Below, piece by piece: positions 1 to 8,212 of a stretch of DNA of 64,000 nt. A program made the position numbers and the translations under genes. Position 1 is the first letter of the stretch. Each line of letters starts with the position of its first letter. Under the pieces are notes generated by a model that searched no databases, was not told the origin of the DNA, and saw nothing but the letters and a program-made list of their open reading frames with translations. The stretch lies in NCBI GenBank assembly GCA_963845735.1, contig CAWJTR010000008.1, positions 434,001 to 498,000 of the forward strand, given 5' to 3'. The DNA is from AP-15 sp963845735. GTDB taxonomy: Bacteria > Pseudomonadota > Alphaproteobacteria > ATCC43930 > CGMCC-115725.

Positions 1-196
1 AAAACCGGAGCTTTACCCCGTCAGCGCCGAGCTTGCGCATCAAACGATCCAACGCCCCCGCCGTGTTGGCGATCCGGCCATGTTCTCGGACCTCGCCGCG
101 GACGCCGCCCTCGGCGACCGCCACGACGACCCCCTCCTTGTGAACGTCCAGCCCGACATACGTGATATGATCCCCCACGACCCGTCTCCGATGCAT
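1..196 (-). CDS. IS110-family transposase, N-terminal part (cut by window edge)
   Basis: Read on the minus strand from base 196, the peptide starts MHRRRVV and contains YVGLDVHKEGVVVAVAE. YVGLDVHK is the hallmark first acidic motif of the RuvC-like DEDD domain of IS110-family transposases, which move an insertion sequence through a recombinase-like reaction. About 65 of roughly 340 residues are visible and the rest lies beyond base 1. An in-frame ATG near base 241 would add 15 residues. The ends of the element cannot be seen, and IS110 elements usually lack clear terminal inverted repeats, so whether it is intact or mobile cannot be judged. Confidence 0.8.
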   Translation of the reverse strand, partial: MHRRRVVGDHITYVGLDVHKEGVVVAVAEGGVRGEVREHGRIANTAGALDRLMRKLGADGVKLRF

Positions 197-297
197 GAGG
201 CTCGGCACCGGCCAATCCGGCGCAATCCTCGCCCCCTGCATGCTCCGAGACGGGTCACCCCGCGCTCAGGCGGACATCTGGTCTAGGACATTGCCGC

Positions 298-609
298 ATG
301 CCGGAAGGCTTCGTCGCCGTCGCCCAGGTGAGTGACCTCGCCCCGGGCGAGATGAAATTTGCTGCGGTCGAGGGCGAGCGGATCGTGCTGGCCAACGTCG
401 AGGGCAGCTTCTATGCCCTGCGCGACGTCTGCGGCCACCGTAACGCGCCGTTGTCGCGCGGCAGACTGGAAGGCTGCGTGATCGAGTGCCCGCTGCATTT
501 CGCGCAGTTCGACATTCGCACCGGCAAGTTTATCGACGGCCCTCTCGCCGCTGACGTGCCGGCCTATGAGGTCAGAGTTGAAGGCGATACCGTTTACGCC
601 AGGCGATAA
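298..609 (+). CDS. Rieske [2Fe-2S] ferredoxin
   Basis: A 103-residue soluble protein with a complete Rieske cluster site: C45-G-H47 and C64-P-L-H67 (motifs CGHRNAPLSRG and CPLHFAQFD). Single-domain Rieske proteins of this size pass electrons from a reductase to a ring-hydroxylating oxygenase (BphF/NirD-like). It lies 3 bases before a SnoaL-like gene and is probably co-transcribed with it. No reductase or oxygenase large subunit is adjacent; the nearest Rieske oxygenase in the window is about 61 kb away. The family call is firm but the redox partner is unknown. Confidence 0.88.
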   Translation: MPEGFVAVAQVSDLAPGEMKFAAVEGERIVLANVEGSFYALRDVCGHRNAPLSRGRLEGCVIECPLHFAQFDIRTGKFIDGPLAADVPAYEVRVEGDTVYARR

Positions 610-612
610 GGC

Positions 613-1032
613 ATGTCGGCGATCGAAAACCGGCTGGCGATCAACGATTTGTTTGTGCGTTACACGACCGCGCTGGACGCCGGCAATGTCGAGGTGGTCG
701 TCGGTTGCTTCACCGCCGATGCCGTGCTCGAAAGTCCGGCGATCGGAGTGATCGCCGGACATGAGGCGATCCGCGCCTTCGCCGGCCGCTTCGCGGCATT
801 GCGCGATGGAGGCACCCAGTTCCGCCACATGATCACCAACCTCGCCGCCGAGATCGAGGGCGATCGGGCCCGCGCCACCTGCTACCTGCTCGTATTGATT
901 ACCCGCGACGGCAAGAGCCGACAGCTTCCACCCGGCCGCTACGAATGCGAGCTGGCAAAAGACGATGGCCAATGGCGCTTCCGGCGCCGCGTGGCGTTCC
1001 ACGACCACGCCTACACGCTCGACAGAATCTGA
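613..1032 (+). CDS. SnoaL-like / NTF2-fold protein
   Basis: A 139-residue protein beginning MSAIENRLAINDLFVRYTT with the repeating hydrophobic pattern of the NTF2-like alpha+beta cone fold (SnoaL_4 type). The segment HEAIRAFAGRF and a central RHMITNLAAEI strand fit the family. Members include small isomerases, dehydratases and beta subunits of ring-hydroxylating oxygenases. Directly downstream of a Rieske ferredoxin, a role in the same oxygenation pathway is likely but inferred. It could equally be a polyketide-cyclase-like enzyme, and I see no residues that fix the substrate. Confidence 0.8.
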   Translation: MSAIENRLAINDLFVRYTTALDAGNVEVVVGCFTADAVLESPAIGVIAGHEAIRAFAGRFAALRDGGTQFRHMITNLAAEIEGDRARATCYLLVLITRDGKSRQLPPGRYECELAKDDGQWRFRRRVAFHDHAYTLDRI

Positions 1033-1067
1033 AGCCGTCGCCGTACGGAACCATTGCTCCTTTCGTG

Positions 1068-1619
1068 TCAGCGGATCGGCGCCGAACCGCAGCGGTTGTC
1101 GAGCCGGCCGCCATCGGCGATTGCCATCACCACCAGAATCTCGGCTGGCCGCGGTGCGTCGGCCAATGACACCGTGATCGTGTCGAAATGCTCGAACGAC
1201 CAGGAATCGTCCTTGTGCCCGAGCGGCACATCGAGGATGGCGCCCGCCGCAGCGACCTTGACGTTCGAGCCGATGACCGCCTTGCCGCCGCCGACCGCGG
1301 CGCGCATCGGGCGCCCAAGCATCGGGTGAACGCAGGCGCCGCCATGCTCCATCTCGCCGTCGACGCCGACCAAGGCGCCCTTGCCATAGGAAACCGCCGG
1401 CCCGTCGAGCAGCTTGATCAGCTCGGGCATGATCCGTTCGCCAAGTGCGGCGCCCGCTTCAAAGAGCTCCCGCAGATCAGCGACCCGACGGCCGGCGAAC
1501 GGATTGCGGATAACCGCCATCCCGACCGCGCGCACGATCGGCCGCGCCGCTGGCCTCCCGAGCTCTGAAAACATCACTTCGCGGAGGGTGACGATCTTGC
1601 GGATATCGATGTCGCTCAT
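1068..1619 (-). CDS. DUF1185 family ('amino acid synthesis') protein
   Basis: A 183-residue protein starting MSDIDIRKIVTLREVMFSE, with glycine-rich stretches YGKGALVGVDGEMEHGGA and VGGGKAVIGSNVKVA. These match the DUF1185 family, often labelled 'amino acid synthesis family protein' although its reaction is not established to my knowledge. Members often sit in catabolic loci of Alpha- and Betaproteobacteria. The ATG at 1619 is preferred because AAAGGA lies just upstream. It is convergent with the SnoaL-like gene. Confidence 0.75.
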   Translation of the reverse strand: MSDIDIRKIVTLREVMFSELGRPAARPIVRAVGMAVIRNPFAGRRVADLRELFEAGAALGERIMPELIKLLDGPAVSYGKGALVGVDGEMEHGGACVHPMLGRPMRAAVGGGKAVIGSNVKVAAAGAILDVPLGHKDDSWSFEHFDTITVSLADAPRPAEILVVMAIADGGRLDNRCGSAPIR

Positions 1620-1630
1620 GGCTGATCCTT

Positions 1631-1747
1631 TCACACCGCACCCTGCGGGCGGTGGCGTTTGACGGCTTCGGGGTTGGTCGAGTGGGCGCCCATGTAGATG
1701 CCGCGCTCCCATCGGCGCTTCAGCGGGTCGACGACCTTTAGCGACAT
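1631..1747 (-). CDS. Possible 38-residue ORF before the DUF1185 gene
   Basis: A short minus-strand frame, MSLKVVDPLKRRWERGIYMG to the stop at 1631, ends 11 bases before the DUF1185 start. Its third codon positions are almost all G or C, as in real genes of this window, so it may be a small protein, a leader peptide or the tail of a broken gene. No ribosome binding site is visible and I recognise no family. Confidence 0.25.
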   Translation of the reverse strand: MSLKVVDPLKRRWERGIYMGAHSTNPEAVKRHRPQGAV

Positions 1748-1832
1748 GCGCCCAATAGGGGGGCGGCTCCCGATCGCGGCCGCCGCGGTCGAGGGTTGTT
1801 CGCGCATAGGGCTGATCGTTACAATCGGCAGC

Positions 1833-2501
1833 ATGCGCGTTCTCTATCACCTTTTACTCTCCCCCGCCGCCCGCAAGGTGCGTGTGGTGCTCGAAGAAAA
1901 GAACCTCGATTTTACTCTGAAGGCCGAAAAGATTTGGGAGCGGCGGCCCGAGTTCCTGGCGCTGAACCCAGCCGGCGAGGTCCCGGTGCTGATCGAGCCC
2001 GACGGCACCGTCCTCGCCGATCCGTCGGCGATCATCGAATATCTCGACGAGGTCTATCGCGAGAAGATATTGATCGGGATCAATCCGATCGACCGCGCCG
2101 AGGTGCGACGCTTGACCGCGTGGTTCGACATCAAGATGAACCGCGAGGTCACCGAGAACCTGCTCGGCGAGAAGATGATGAAGCGATATCGCGGAGAAGG
2201 GCAGCCGAATTCGCTGGCGATTCGCGCCGGTCACGCCAATCTGCCGCACCATCTCGACTATATCGGCTATCTGGTCGAGCGCCGCCGCTGGCTCGCCGGC
2301 GACCATTTCTCGATCGCCGACATCACCGCCGCGGCGCAGCTGTCGAGCCTCGATTATATGGGCGACGTGCCCTGGGACACTAACGAGCCGGCCAAGGAAT
2401 GGTACGCGCGAATAAAGTCGCGCCCGAGCTTCCGCCCGATCCTGGCCGATCATGTACCGGGAGTCCCGCCGCCGCCACACTATGCCGATCTCGATTTCTG
2501 A
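1833..2501 (+). CDS. Glutathione S-transferase family protein
   Basis: A 222-residue protein. Residues 1-80 form the thioredoxin-like GST domain (MRVLYHLLLSPAARKVRVVL, then NPAGEVPVLIE and the glutathione-gamma-Glu contact region ADPSAIIEYL). The rest is the helical C-terminal domain, with WLAGDHFSIADITAAAQLSS carrying the conserved N-capping and hydrophobic-staple Asp. It conjugates or isomerises electrophiles with glutathione in the cytosol. An upstream in-frame extension to 1698 is possible, but the conserved N-terminus starts exactly at 1833. The gene is transcribed alone, divergent from the DUF1185 gene. Confidence 0.9.
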   Translation: MRVLYHLLLSPAARKVRVVLEEKNLDFTLKAEKIWERRPEFLALNPAGEVPVLIEPDGTVLADPSAIIEYLDEVYREKILIGINPIDRAEVRRLTAWFDIKMNREVTENLLGEKMMKRYRGEGQPNSLAIRAGHANLPHHLDYIGYLVERRRWLAGDHFSIADITAAAQLSSLDYMGDVPWDTNEPAKEWYARIKSRPSFRPILADHVPGVPPPPHYADLDF

Positions 2502-2648
2502 GCGCCGGGCGGGAGGACTCTCGGAAGATTGGCATCCTGCGGGCAGGCGCCGAGCATGCCCAATGTTCGCGCGTGAAGCCGATGTGAGCAGAGGTCTCTG
2601 TTGCGGCTTTGGCTGGCGGCAGAGACCCCGGTGCCGGAAACCGCCGGT

Positions 2649-3602
2649 TCAGGCGACGGCGCACACCTTGGCTGGGTCACAAGTCGCAAGTGCGTCTAGC
2701 GTTGCCGCCAGACCTTCGGGAAGACCGGTGCGGGCGCGAAATCCGAGTTCCGCAGCCGCGCGCCGCGGATCCCCGATCGAACTCTGCACCTCGCCGCCCC
2801 GCGGCGGCTGGTGGCAGACGACCAGTTCGGTGCCACACAGAGCGGCGATCGTCTCGGCCAACTGGCGTACCGTCGTGCCCTTTCCCGTGCAGATGTTATA
2901 TACCGGCGCCCGAGCGCTTGCCGCGGGCATTGCCCCGCGTAGCGCCGAAACGGCATCGGCGATAAAAGTGAAATCGCGTACCTGACCCCCGTCGCCATAG
3001 ATCTCGACCGGCTCTCCGCGGCGCAGCCGATCGAGGAAGATCGCGATGACCCCGGAATAAGGCGAGCTCGGATCCTGACGCGGGCCGTACAGATTGAAAA
3101 AGCGCAGACCAATCGTGCGTAAACCGTGGGTCACGCCTGCGGCGCGCGCGTGTAGTTCACACGCCCGCTTGTCAGCGCCGTAGGCGCTTAGCGGGATGGC
3201 GGAATGGTCTTCGCTGACCGGGGCCGTGTTACCGTCGCCATAAACCGCAGCTGTCGAGGCATAGACCACCGGAATTTCCCCGCATGATCGCCTCGCCTCG
3301 GCAAAAATGTTGATCGTGCCGGAAAGATTGACTTGGTGGGTACGCAGCCATTCGAGGTTGCACTGTTCGACCGATGCGATCGCAGCCAGATGGAAACAGC
3401 CGTCAATGCCATCGAATGCATGTGCGACCACGTCGGGGTTGGCGACGTCGGCGTTGATGAACTCGACCGTACGCGGAAGGCGGTCGCGATTTCCACTCGA
3501 GAGGTCGTCGAGAACGCGAACCGCGTGCCCGTCGTCGATCAATGACTCTACGAGATGCGAGCCTATGAACCCGGCGCCGCCGGTCACCAAATAACGAGCC
3601 AT
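2649..3602 (-). CDS. NAD-dependent epimerase/dehydratase (GalE-like, extended SDR)
   Basis: A 317-residue extended short-chain dehydrogenase. TGGAGFIGSHLVESL binds NAD, STAAVYGDGN supplies the catalytic Ser/Thr, and SAYGADKRACE is the YxxxK dyad. The C-terminal half (FFNLYGPRQDPSSPYSGV and EIYGDGGQVRDFTFIADAV) is typical of UDP-hexose 4-epimerases and UDP-glucuronate epimerases or decarboxylases. It probably interconverts a nucleotide sugar for surface glycan synthesis, in keeping with wecB/wecC 2-5 kb away. The exact sugar cannot be read from the sequence. Confidence 0.88.
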   Translation of the reverse strand: MARYLVTGGAGFIGSHLVESLIDDGHAVRVLDDLSSGNRDRLPRTVEFINADVANPDVVAHAFDGIDGCFHLAAIASVEQCNLEWLRTHQVNLSGTINIFAEARRSCGEIPVVYASTAAVYGDGNTAPVSEDHSAIPLSAYGADKRACELHARAAGVTHGLRTIGLRFFNLYGPRQDPSSPYSGVIAIFLDRLRRGEPVEIYGDGGQVRDFTFIADAVSALRGAMPAASARAPVYNICTGKGTTVRQLAETIAALCGTELVVCHQPPRGGEVQSSIGDPRRAAAELGFRARTGLPEGLAATLDALATCDPAKVCAVA

Positions 3603-4178
3603 CTCGGGAGCCCTGAAATCAGTTGCGGATCAATTACCGGTCAGCTGAGCTGTCTGCGCTTCCCGACGACCGCCAAAGCCGGTCTCTCGCTCACAATGTC
3701 GTTCGGCTGCCGGTCCAGACGCGCGTCAGCGTGAACGCCGGCGGGCTCAGAGGGTTCCACCAAAATTGTACGGCATGTTACAAAAAGCCTCGATGCAAAC
3801 AAAATCGACCCCGCCCACTCACTGGTTTCTCACACGAGACAGTTACACCTAGCGCTGTTTCAGTACGCTGGGAAGCAGAATCAGGGTTAATTTTAGATGA
3901 CAACGGTTCGAAGCCCGTGAACCTTAAGATTTCATGCGCAAACTGACTTGCCGCCGGCTGATCCGAGGGACGCTTGGTCAACCGCAGCCCGACACAAAGA
4001 GCTGACCTGCCCGATGACTGGACCGGTGATGCCGCCCAACGCCAGGGGTCCGATGCCGCGCCAATCCTTGTCTCTTGACCGTCTCGCTGGGCCGAGCAGG
4101 ATCGAACCGACCGCAACGTCGTTGAGGTTCTCGGTGTCGCTTGCGACTGTATCGGCCCGCTCCGCCGCGGGGCGTGCG
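3603..4178. other. Non-coding stretch between epimerase and IalB-like gene
   Basis: I see no supported gene here. It is less GC-rich than its surroundings around 3770-3930 (runs such as aaaacaaaatcg and ttaattttag), which would suit divergent promoters. An open frame enters the downstream gene from 3948 but encodes nothing conserved before about 4179. Confidence 0.5.
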
Positions 4179-4718
4179 TTGAGCGAGCTGTGGCATCGGG
4201 GACGCGCGCCCGGGCGCTGGACGCGACGCCGGCGCTGGTCGGCGGCGGTCCTCGTTTGCGCCGCTTGGACTCTCCTGGGCGCGGCAGGCGCGGCCTCGGC
4301 AACCTTGCGGTTCCGGGCTGACGAGTGGGTCACCGAATGTGACGGCAGCCTCGGCAGCCCTGCCACCGACTGCTCGATCACGGTGCCGTTCTGGCAGACC
4401 GGGGATGACGGCAAGGGCTCGTTCGCCCTCGTTGTCATGCTTGAAACCGGCAATATCGGAATTGTCGGTCAGCCCGTTCCGGTCAAAGCAGTGCTCCGAA
4501 TCGACAGAAATCCGCCGATCGAGTGCCGGGCGACACGATATTGCATCTTTCCGACGGCCCAATCTCTGTCTGCCGTCAGAGAACTCGGGGTCGGCGCACT
4601 GGTGCTGATCGATGTCTTTACGACGCGATCGCACTTTGCATTCAGTCTGACGCCGAAGGGCTACCAGGCCGGCGTGGCGCAGATTCGCGCCTGGGGTTAT
4701 CAAATTCCCGGCGATTGA
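4179..4718 (+). CDS. Secreted IalB-like (invasion-associated locus B family) protein
   Basis: From a TTG at 4179 this gives 179 residues: a basic N-terminus with RRRR, a hydrophobic core (SAAVLVCAAWTLLGAAGA) and a probable signal-peptidase site after AAS-A. The mature part has two cysteine pairs (TECDGSLGSPATDC and IECRATRYC) and ends with a sheet-like FAFSLTPKGYQAG. This spacing and the GWxxxC...SLxGFxxG-like layout resemble the IalB family of alphaproteobacterial periplasmic proteins. The frame is open back to 3948, but an earlier start would bury the signal sequence. The family call is moderate and the start is tentative. Confidence 0.55.
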   Translation: MSELWHRGRAPGRWTRRRRWSAAVLVCAAWTLLGAAGAASATLRFRADEWVTECDGSLGSPATDCSITVPFWQTGDDGKGSFALVVMLETGNIGIVGQPVPVKAVLRIDRNPPIECRATRYCIFPTAQSLSAVRELGVGALVLIDVFTTRSHFAFSLTPKGYQAGVAQIRAWGYQIPGD

Positions 4719-4767
4719 TCGATCGAAACAATGCTCGCACCGCCGGGGTGCGAAATTGTTTCTTTTT

Positions 4768-4932
4768 TTAACCGTGGATCAGCCTCAGTAGCGGCAGCAG
4801 CAATGGCGTCCAGAGCAGAAGGGAAATGGCGAAAATGGCAAAGACCGCAGCCGCTGGCGAGAGCCGATCTTCCTTGGCCGATCGCCTTTGTCCGGAAAGT
4901 CCATTTATTTCTGAAGTATAAATGTCGGCCAT
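4768..4932 (-). CDS. Small single-pass membrane protein
   Basis: A 54-residue minus-strand ORF (MADIYTSEINGLSGQ...) with a charged N-terminal half and one strong transmembrane helix near the C-terminus (AVFAIFAISLLLWTPLLLPL). I do not recognise it. The clear charge/hydrophobicity layout argues for a real gene. A weak ACAGG lies upstream of the ATG at 4932. It is convergent with the IalB-like gene. Confidence 0.4.
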   Translation of the reverse strand: MADIYTSEINGLSGQRRSAKEDRLSPAAAVFAIFAISLLLWTPLLLPLLRLIHG

Positions 4933-5242
4933 GACGAAACACCTGTTCGGAGGATCTACGACGACACAGCTGACAGATACGGTCGCCAAAGAGTTTAGGC
5001 AACACAAAACACCGGGGATTTTATTTGCTTTTGGGCAATATCGACGAGGACTGGCCGGACGATCGCGCCTTATGGCGATGCGCCAAAATCGGTTACTGCA
5101 ACAGAAAAAATAGTGGACAGGTTTTTGACGGTTGACGGACAGCTGATTGCTGCGCCGGCCGCCAAAATGGGGGTCGCTCGATGGAAGGGGTCACAGGGTC
5201 GCGCCGGCCGCCGAGCGCGTTCGATCGCAGACGGAGGGACCG
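4933..5242. other. Intergenic, AT-richer stretch without a gene
   Basis: No supported gene. It contains AT-rich segments (ttttatttgcttttgggc near 5020) and ends in the GGAGGG ribosome binding site of the next small gene. It probably carries promoters for the divergent small genes on each side. Confidence 0.45.
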
Positions 5243-5440
5243 GTGAACAGCGATGCCGTTTCCGAAAATCCTGTCTCCGAGGAGGGCCGCCAATGGGTCG
5301 CTTCGGTGGTTGCCGAACTATCGGCTGACGAGGCCATCCCTCGGGTCAGCCGGCTCACTGCGCTGATCGTGATGATCGCGTTGTCGCTTGGGACTTGGGC
5401 CGCGATCTGGGCTGCTGTCGCCTCGCTCTGGCGGGGCTGA
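5243..5440 (+). CDS. Small membrane-anchored protein of unknown function
   Basis: A 65-residue protein initiated at GTG, chosen because GGAGGG sits 5-6 bases before it. Residues 1-38 are acidic (VNSDAVSENPVSEEG), and residues 39-62 form one transmembrane helix (LTALIVMIALSLGTWAAIWA). No family is recognised. It stops 46 bases before the end of wecB on the other strand, so it is convergent with the sugar-nucleotide operon. Confidence 0.5.
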   Translation: MNSDAVSENPVSEEGRQWVASVVAELSADEAIPRVSRLTALIVMIALSLGTWAAIWAAVASLWRG

Positions 5441-5485
5441 GCGGAAACGGCGACCGGCCCTCGCGGTTCGACCGCGGTTGGGCCG

Positions 5486-6637
5486 TCAGCATAGGGTGGC
5501 GACGGCGGTCCGATCTGCACGGGTCCGCTCGATGCTGAGCCGCTCGGCCACGCGCCGGCTCGCGTGGCCGTCGCCGTAGGGGTTGGCGACCCGGCTCATG
5601 CGGCGGTAGGCCTCGGGATCGTCGAGTAGCGCGCTCATCGCCTCGAACAGCAGCCGCTCGTCGGTGCCGACGAGCTTGGCGAGGCCCTGCTCCATCGCCT
5701 CGGGCCGCTCAGTCGCCTCGCGCGTCACCAGCACCGGTTTGCCGAATGAAGGCGCCTCCTCCTGAATCCCGCCCGAATCAGTGACGACGAAGTGGCACCG
5801 CTTTAATAGATGAACCAGTTCGGGATAGTCGACCGGCGCGACCAGCAGAATGTTCTCGCGCCGGCGCATTTGCTCCGTCGCGCTCTGCACGTTCGGGTTC
5901 GGGTGCACCGGAAAGACGATCCCGACATCGGGCCGCGCTGCGATCCGCGCCATCGCGGATGCGATCCGTTCGAGTCCGCCGTCAAAATTCTCCCGGCGAT
6001 GCCCGGTCATCAGGATGATCCGCTTGTCCGCGAAGCGTTCGCCCAGTAGTGAGCTGGCCGGGGCGCACAGTTCGGGCCGGGCCTCGATCATGTCCGAGAC
6101 CCACAGCAGGGCGTCGATCCCGGTATTTCCGGTCACCAGAATGCGCCCTTCAGCTATCCCCTCGCGCAGCAGATGGTCGCGAGCCCGCGCCGTCGGAGCA
6201 AAATGCAGATCGGCGATGCGGGCGACGAGCCGGCGGTTCACCTCCTCCGGCCACGGCGCATAGATGTCGCCGGTGCGCAGGCCGGCTTCGACATGCGCCA
6301 CCGGGATCTTGTGATAAAAGGCGGCGAGCGCTCCGGCGAAGGTCGACGTCGTGTCGCCCTGCACGATGACCCGCTCGGGGCGCCAGCGGTCGAGCACCCC
6401 GCCGACCCCCGACAGCACCGCCCCGGTCAGGTAGGCGAGATCCTGGTCCGGGCGCATGACGTCGAGGTTCCAATCCGGCTGCAGCTCGAACAGTTCGAGA
6501 AACTGCGCCAGCATCTCGCGATGCTGTCCGGTGACGCAGATCTTGCACTCGAACTCGGGCCGCGCCGACAATTCTCGGATCACCGGCGCGAGCTTGATCG
6601 CTTCAGGTCGGGTGCCGAAGACGAACAGGATCCGCAT
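5486..6637 (-). CDS. wecB: UDP-N-acetylglucosamine 2-epimerase (non-hydrolysing)
   Basis: 383 residues, full length for the family. It begins MRILFVFGTRPEAIKLAPVI and carries VQGDTTSTFAGALAAF, HVEAGLRTGD and the C-terminal CHFVVTDSGGIQEEAPSFG nucleotide-binding motif of the GT-B-like epimerase fold. It converts UDP-GlcNAc to UDP-ManNAc in the cytosol. It starts 7 bases after wecC, so the two are co-transcribed and should together make UDP-ManNAcA for a surface polysaccharide. No glycan polymerase or export gene is nearby, so the product's destination is unknown. Confidence 0.95.
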   Translation of the reverse strand: MRILFVFGTRPEAIKLAPVIRELSARPEFECKICVTGQHREMLAQFLELFELQPDWNLDVMRPDQDLAYLTGAVLSGVGGVLDRWRPERVIVQGDTTSTFAGALAAFYHKIPVAHVEAGLRTGDIYAPWPEEVNRRLVARIADLHFAPTARARDHLLREGIAEGRILVTGNTGIDALLWVSDMIEARPELCAPASSLLGERFADKRIILMTGHRRENFDGGLERIASAMARIAARPDVGIVFPVHPNPNVQSATEQMRRRENILLVAPVDYPELVHLLKRCHFVVTDSGGIQEEAPSFGKPVLVTREATERPEAMEQGLAKLVGTDERLLFEAMSALLDDPEAYRRMSRVANPYGDGHASRRVAERLSIERTRADRTAVATLC

Positions 6638-6644
6638 CCGCCGC

Positions 6645-7907
6645 TCAACCCGGGCCGTGGGTCAGGCCGGTCGCATCGATAACGACTCGGCGGAGCAGCT
6701 CCTCCTGCGGGATCCTGCGGAATGGCGAATGCGCGACCAGAATCGCGACGATATCGGCTTGGCGAACCGCCGCGATCGTTTCGCACAACGCGACGTTCGA
6801 GAATTCCGCCAGCTCCTGGGGCAGGGCGCGCAAATTCGGATCGGCCACCAGGATTCGTTCGGGCCCACCGCGCGCCAGTTGCGCCACGATCGCGACTGCC
6901 GGGCTCTCGCGCAGATCGTCGACATCGGGCTTGTAGGTCAGCCCGAGACACGCGACGACCGGATGCTTGAAGCGCTCGGCCCGTTCGCGGATCTGCGCTG
7001 CGACAAACCCCGGCTTGGCGTCATTGACCTCGCGGGCGGTGCGGATCAGCCGCGATCGCTCCGGCGCGGAGGAGATGATGAACCACGGATCGACCGCGAT
7101 GCAGTGCCCGCCCACCCCCGCGCCCGGCTGTAATATCGCCACGCGCGGGTGGCGATTGGCCAGCTCGATGACCTGCCACACATTGAGCCCGAGTTGATCG
7201 CAGATCAGCGACAATTCATTGGCAAAGGCGATGTTGACGTCCCGATAAGCGTTCTCGACCAGCTTGACCAGCTCCGCCGTCGGCGCGTTCGTGCGGAACG
7301 GCTTTCCCTGCAAGAATACCCGGTACACCGCCTCGGCATGCTCGGCGCAGGCCTCTGTCATCCCGCCGATGATGCGGTCGTTCTCGATCAGCTCGCGGAC
7401 CATGCGCCCGGGCAATACCCGCTCCGGGCAATGCGCGACGTGCACGTCGAGCGGCTCGGTATGATGCGCCGGCGGAAAGCGCAAATCGGGCCGCAGCCGG
7501 GCAAGGCGCTTTGCCAGCCGCGCCGTGGTGCCCACCGGCGAGGTTGATTCGAGGATCACGACATTGCCCGAGGCGAGCAGCGGGGCGATCGCATCCGCCG
7601 CCGCGTCGACATAGCCGAGGTTGGGCGAGCGGTCGTCGTTGAACGGGGTCGGAACCGCGATCACGAACGCATCCGCCGGCTCCGGCCGGGCAGTGGCGCG
7701 CAGCTTGCCGAGGGTGGTCGCGGCGCGCAGCAGCATATCGAGATCGGGCTCAGGAAAATAAGGTTGCCCGGCATTGACCGCGGCGACCACGCACGGATTG
7801 ACGTCGACGCCGACCACCTCGATCCCGCGGCTGGCCAAGGTTGCCGCGGTCGGCAGGCCGATATAGCCCAGGCCGACGACGCAGACAGTCTTGACCGGGT
7901 ACTCCAT
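6645..7907 (-). CDS. wecC: UDP-N-acetyl-D-mannosamine dehydrogenase
   Basis: 420 residues. CVVGLGYIGLPTAATLASRG is the NAD-binding motif of the UDP-glucose/GDP-mannose dehydrogenase family; SPVGTTARLAKRL, NAYRDVNIAFANELSLICDQ and PGAGVGGHCIAVDPWF (catalytic Cys in GGHC) follow in order. It oxidises UDP-ManNAc to UDP-ManNAcA with NAD+. The N-acetylmannosamine subtype is favoured by the GVGGHCI motif and by adjacent wecB. It is the first gene of the wecC-wecB operon, with about 305 bases of upstream non-coding DNA. Confidence 0.93.
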   Translation of the reverse strand: MEYPVKTVCVVGLGYIGLPTAATLASRGIEVVGVDVNPCVVAAVNAGQPYFPEPDLDMLLRAATTLGKLRATARPEPADAFVIAVPTPFNDDRSPNLGYVDAAADAIAPLLASGNVVILESTSPVGTTARLAKRLARLRPDLRFPPAHHTEPLDVHVAHCPERVLPGRMVRELIENDRIIGGMTEACAEHAEAVYRVFLQGKPFRTNAPTAELVKLVENAYRDVNIAFANELSLICDQLGLNVWQVIELANRHPRVAILQPGAGVGGHCIAVDPWFIISSAPERSRLIRTAREVNDAKPGFVAAQIRERAERFKHPVVACLGLTYKPDVDDLRESPAVAIVAQLARGGPERILVADPNLRALPQELAEFSNVALCETIAAVRQADIVAILVAHSPFRRIPQEELLRRVVIDATGLTHGPG

Positions 7908-8212
7908 GCTGGGCGCGCCTAAATCTAATCCGCGGTTCGGCCCGCACTATCGCACCCGGCGATTTGCGGCAAAGCCATCAATACCCGACAGGCAGCGTCA
8001 TGGCAAGTGTAGGTCACTGCTGATCGTCGTTAACGGGGCACGACAACATCCCTCGAATTAATTGACCGGCGGTGCTCAACCTTTCACAAAAGTAAACGCG
8101 CTGCCGCGGCAACTTCAACTCAGCCATTCGCCATTCCGCTTGAGCGGTGATTTTCACTTGGCCCGGCCGCGACCACGACGTAGCCTGCGCCGTCGCATGA
8201 AAGGAGCACCCC
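7908..8212. other. Divergent promoter region wecC / cupin gene
   Basis: No gene is seen. The segment separates divergent genes and so should hold both promoters. An AT-richer patch (ccctcgaattaattgacc near 8050) is the most promoter-like part. AAAGGAG at about 8201 is the ribosome binding site of the cupin gene. Confidence 0.5.

Noticed and set aside
3900..3925. GGTTCGAAGCCCGTGAACC as a tRNA T-arm
   Set aside because: No acceptor, D or anticodon stem can be built around it.
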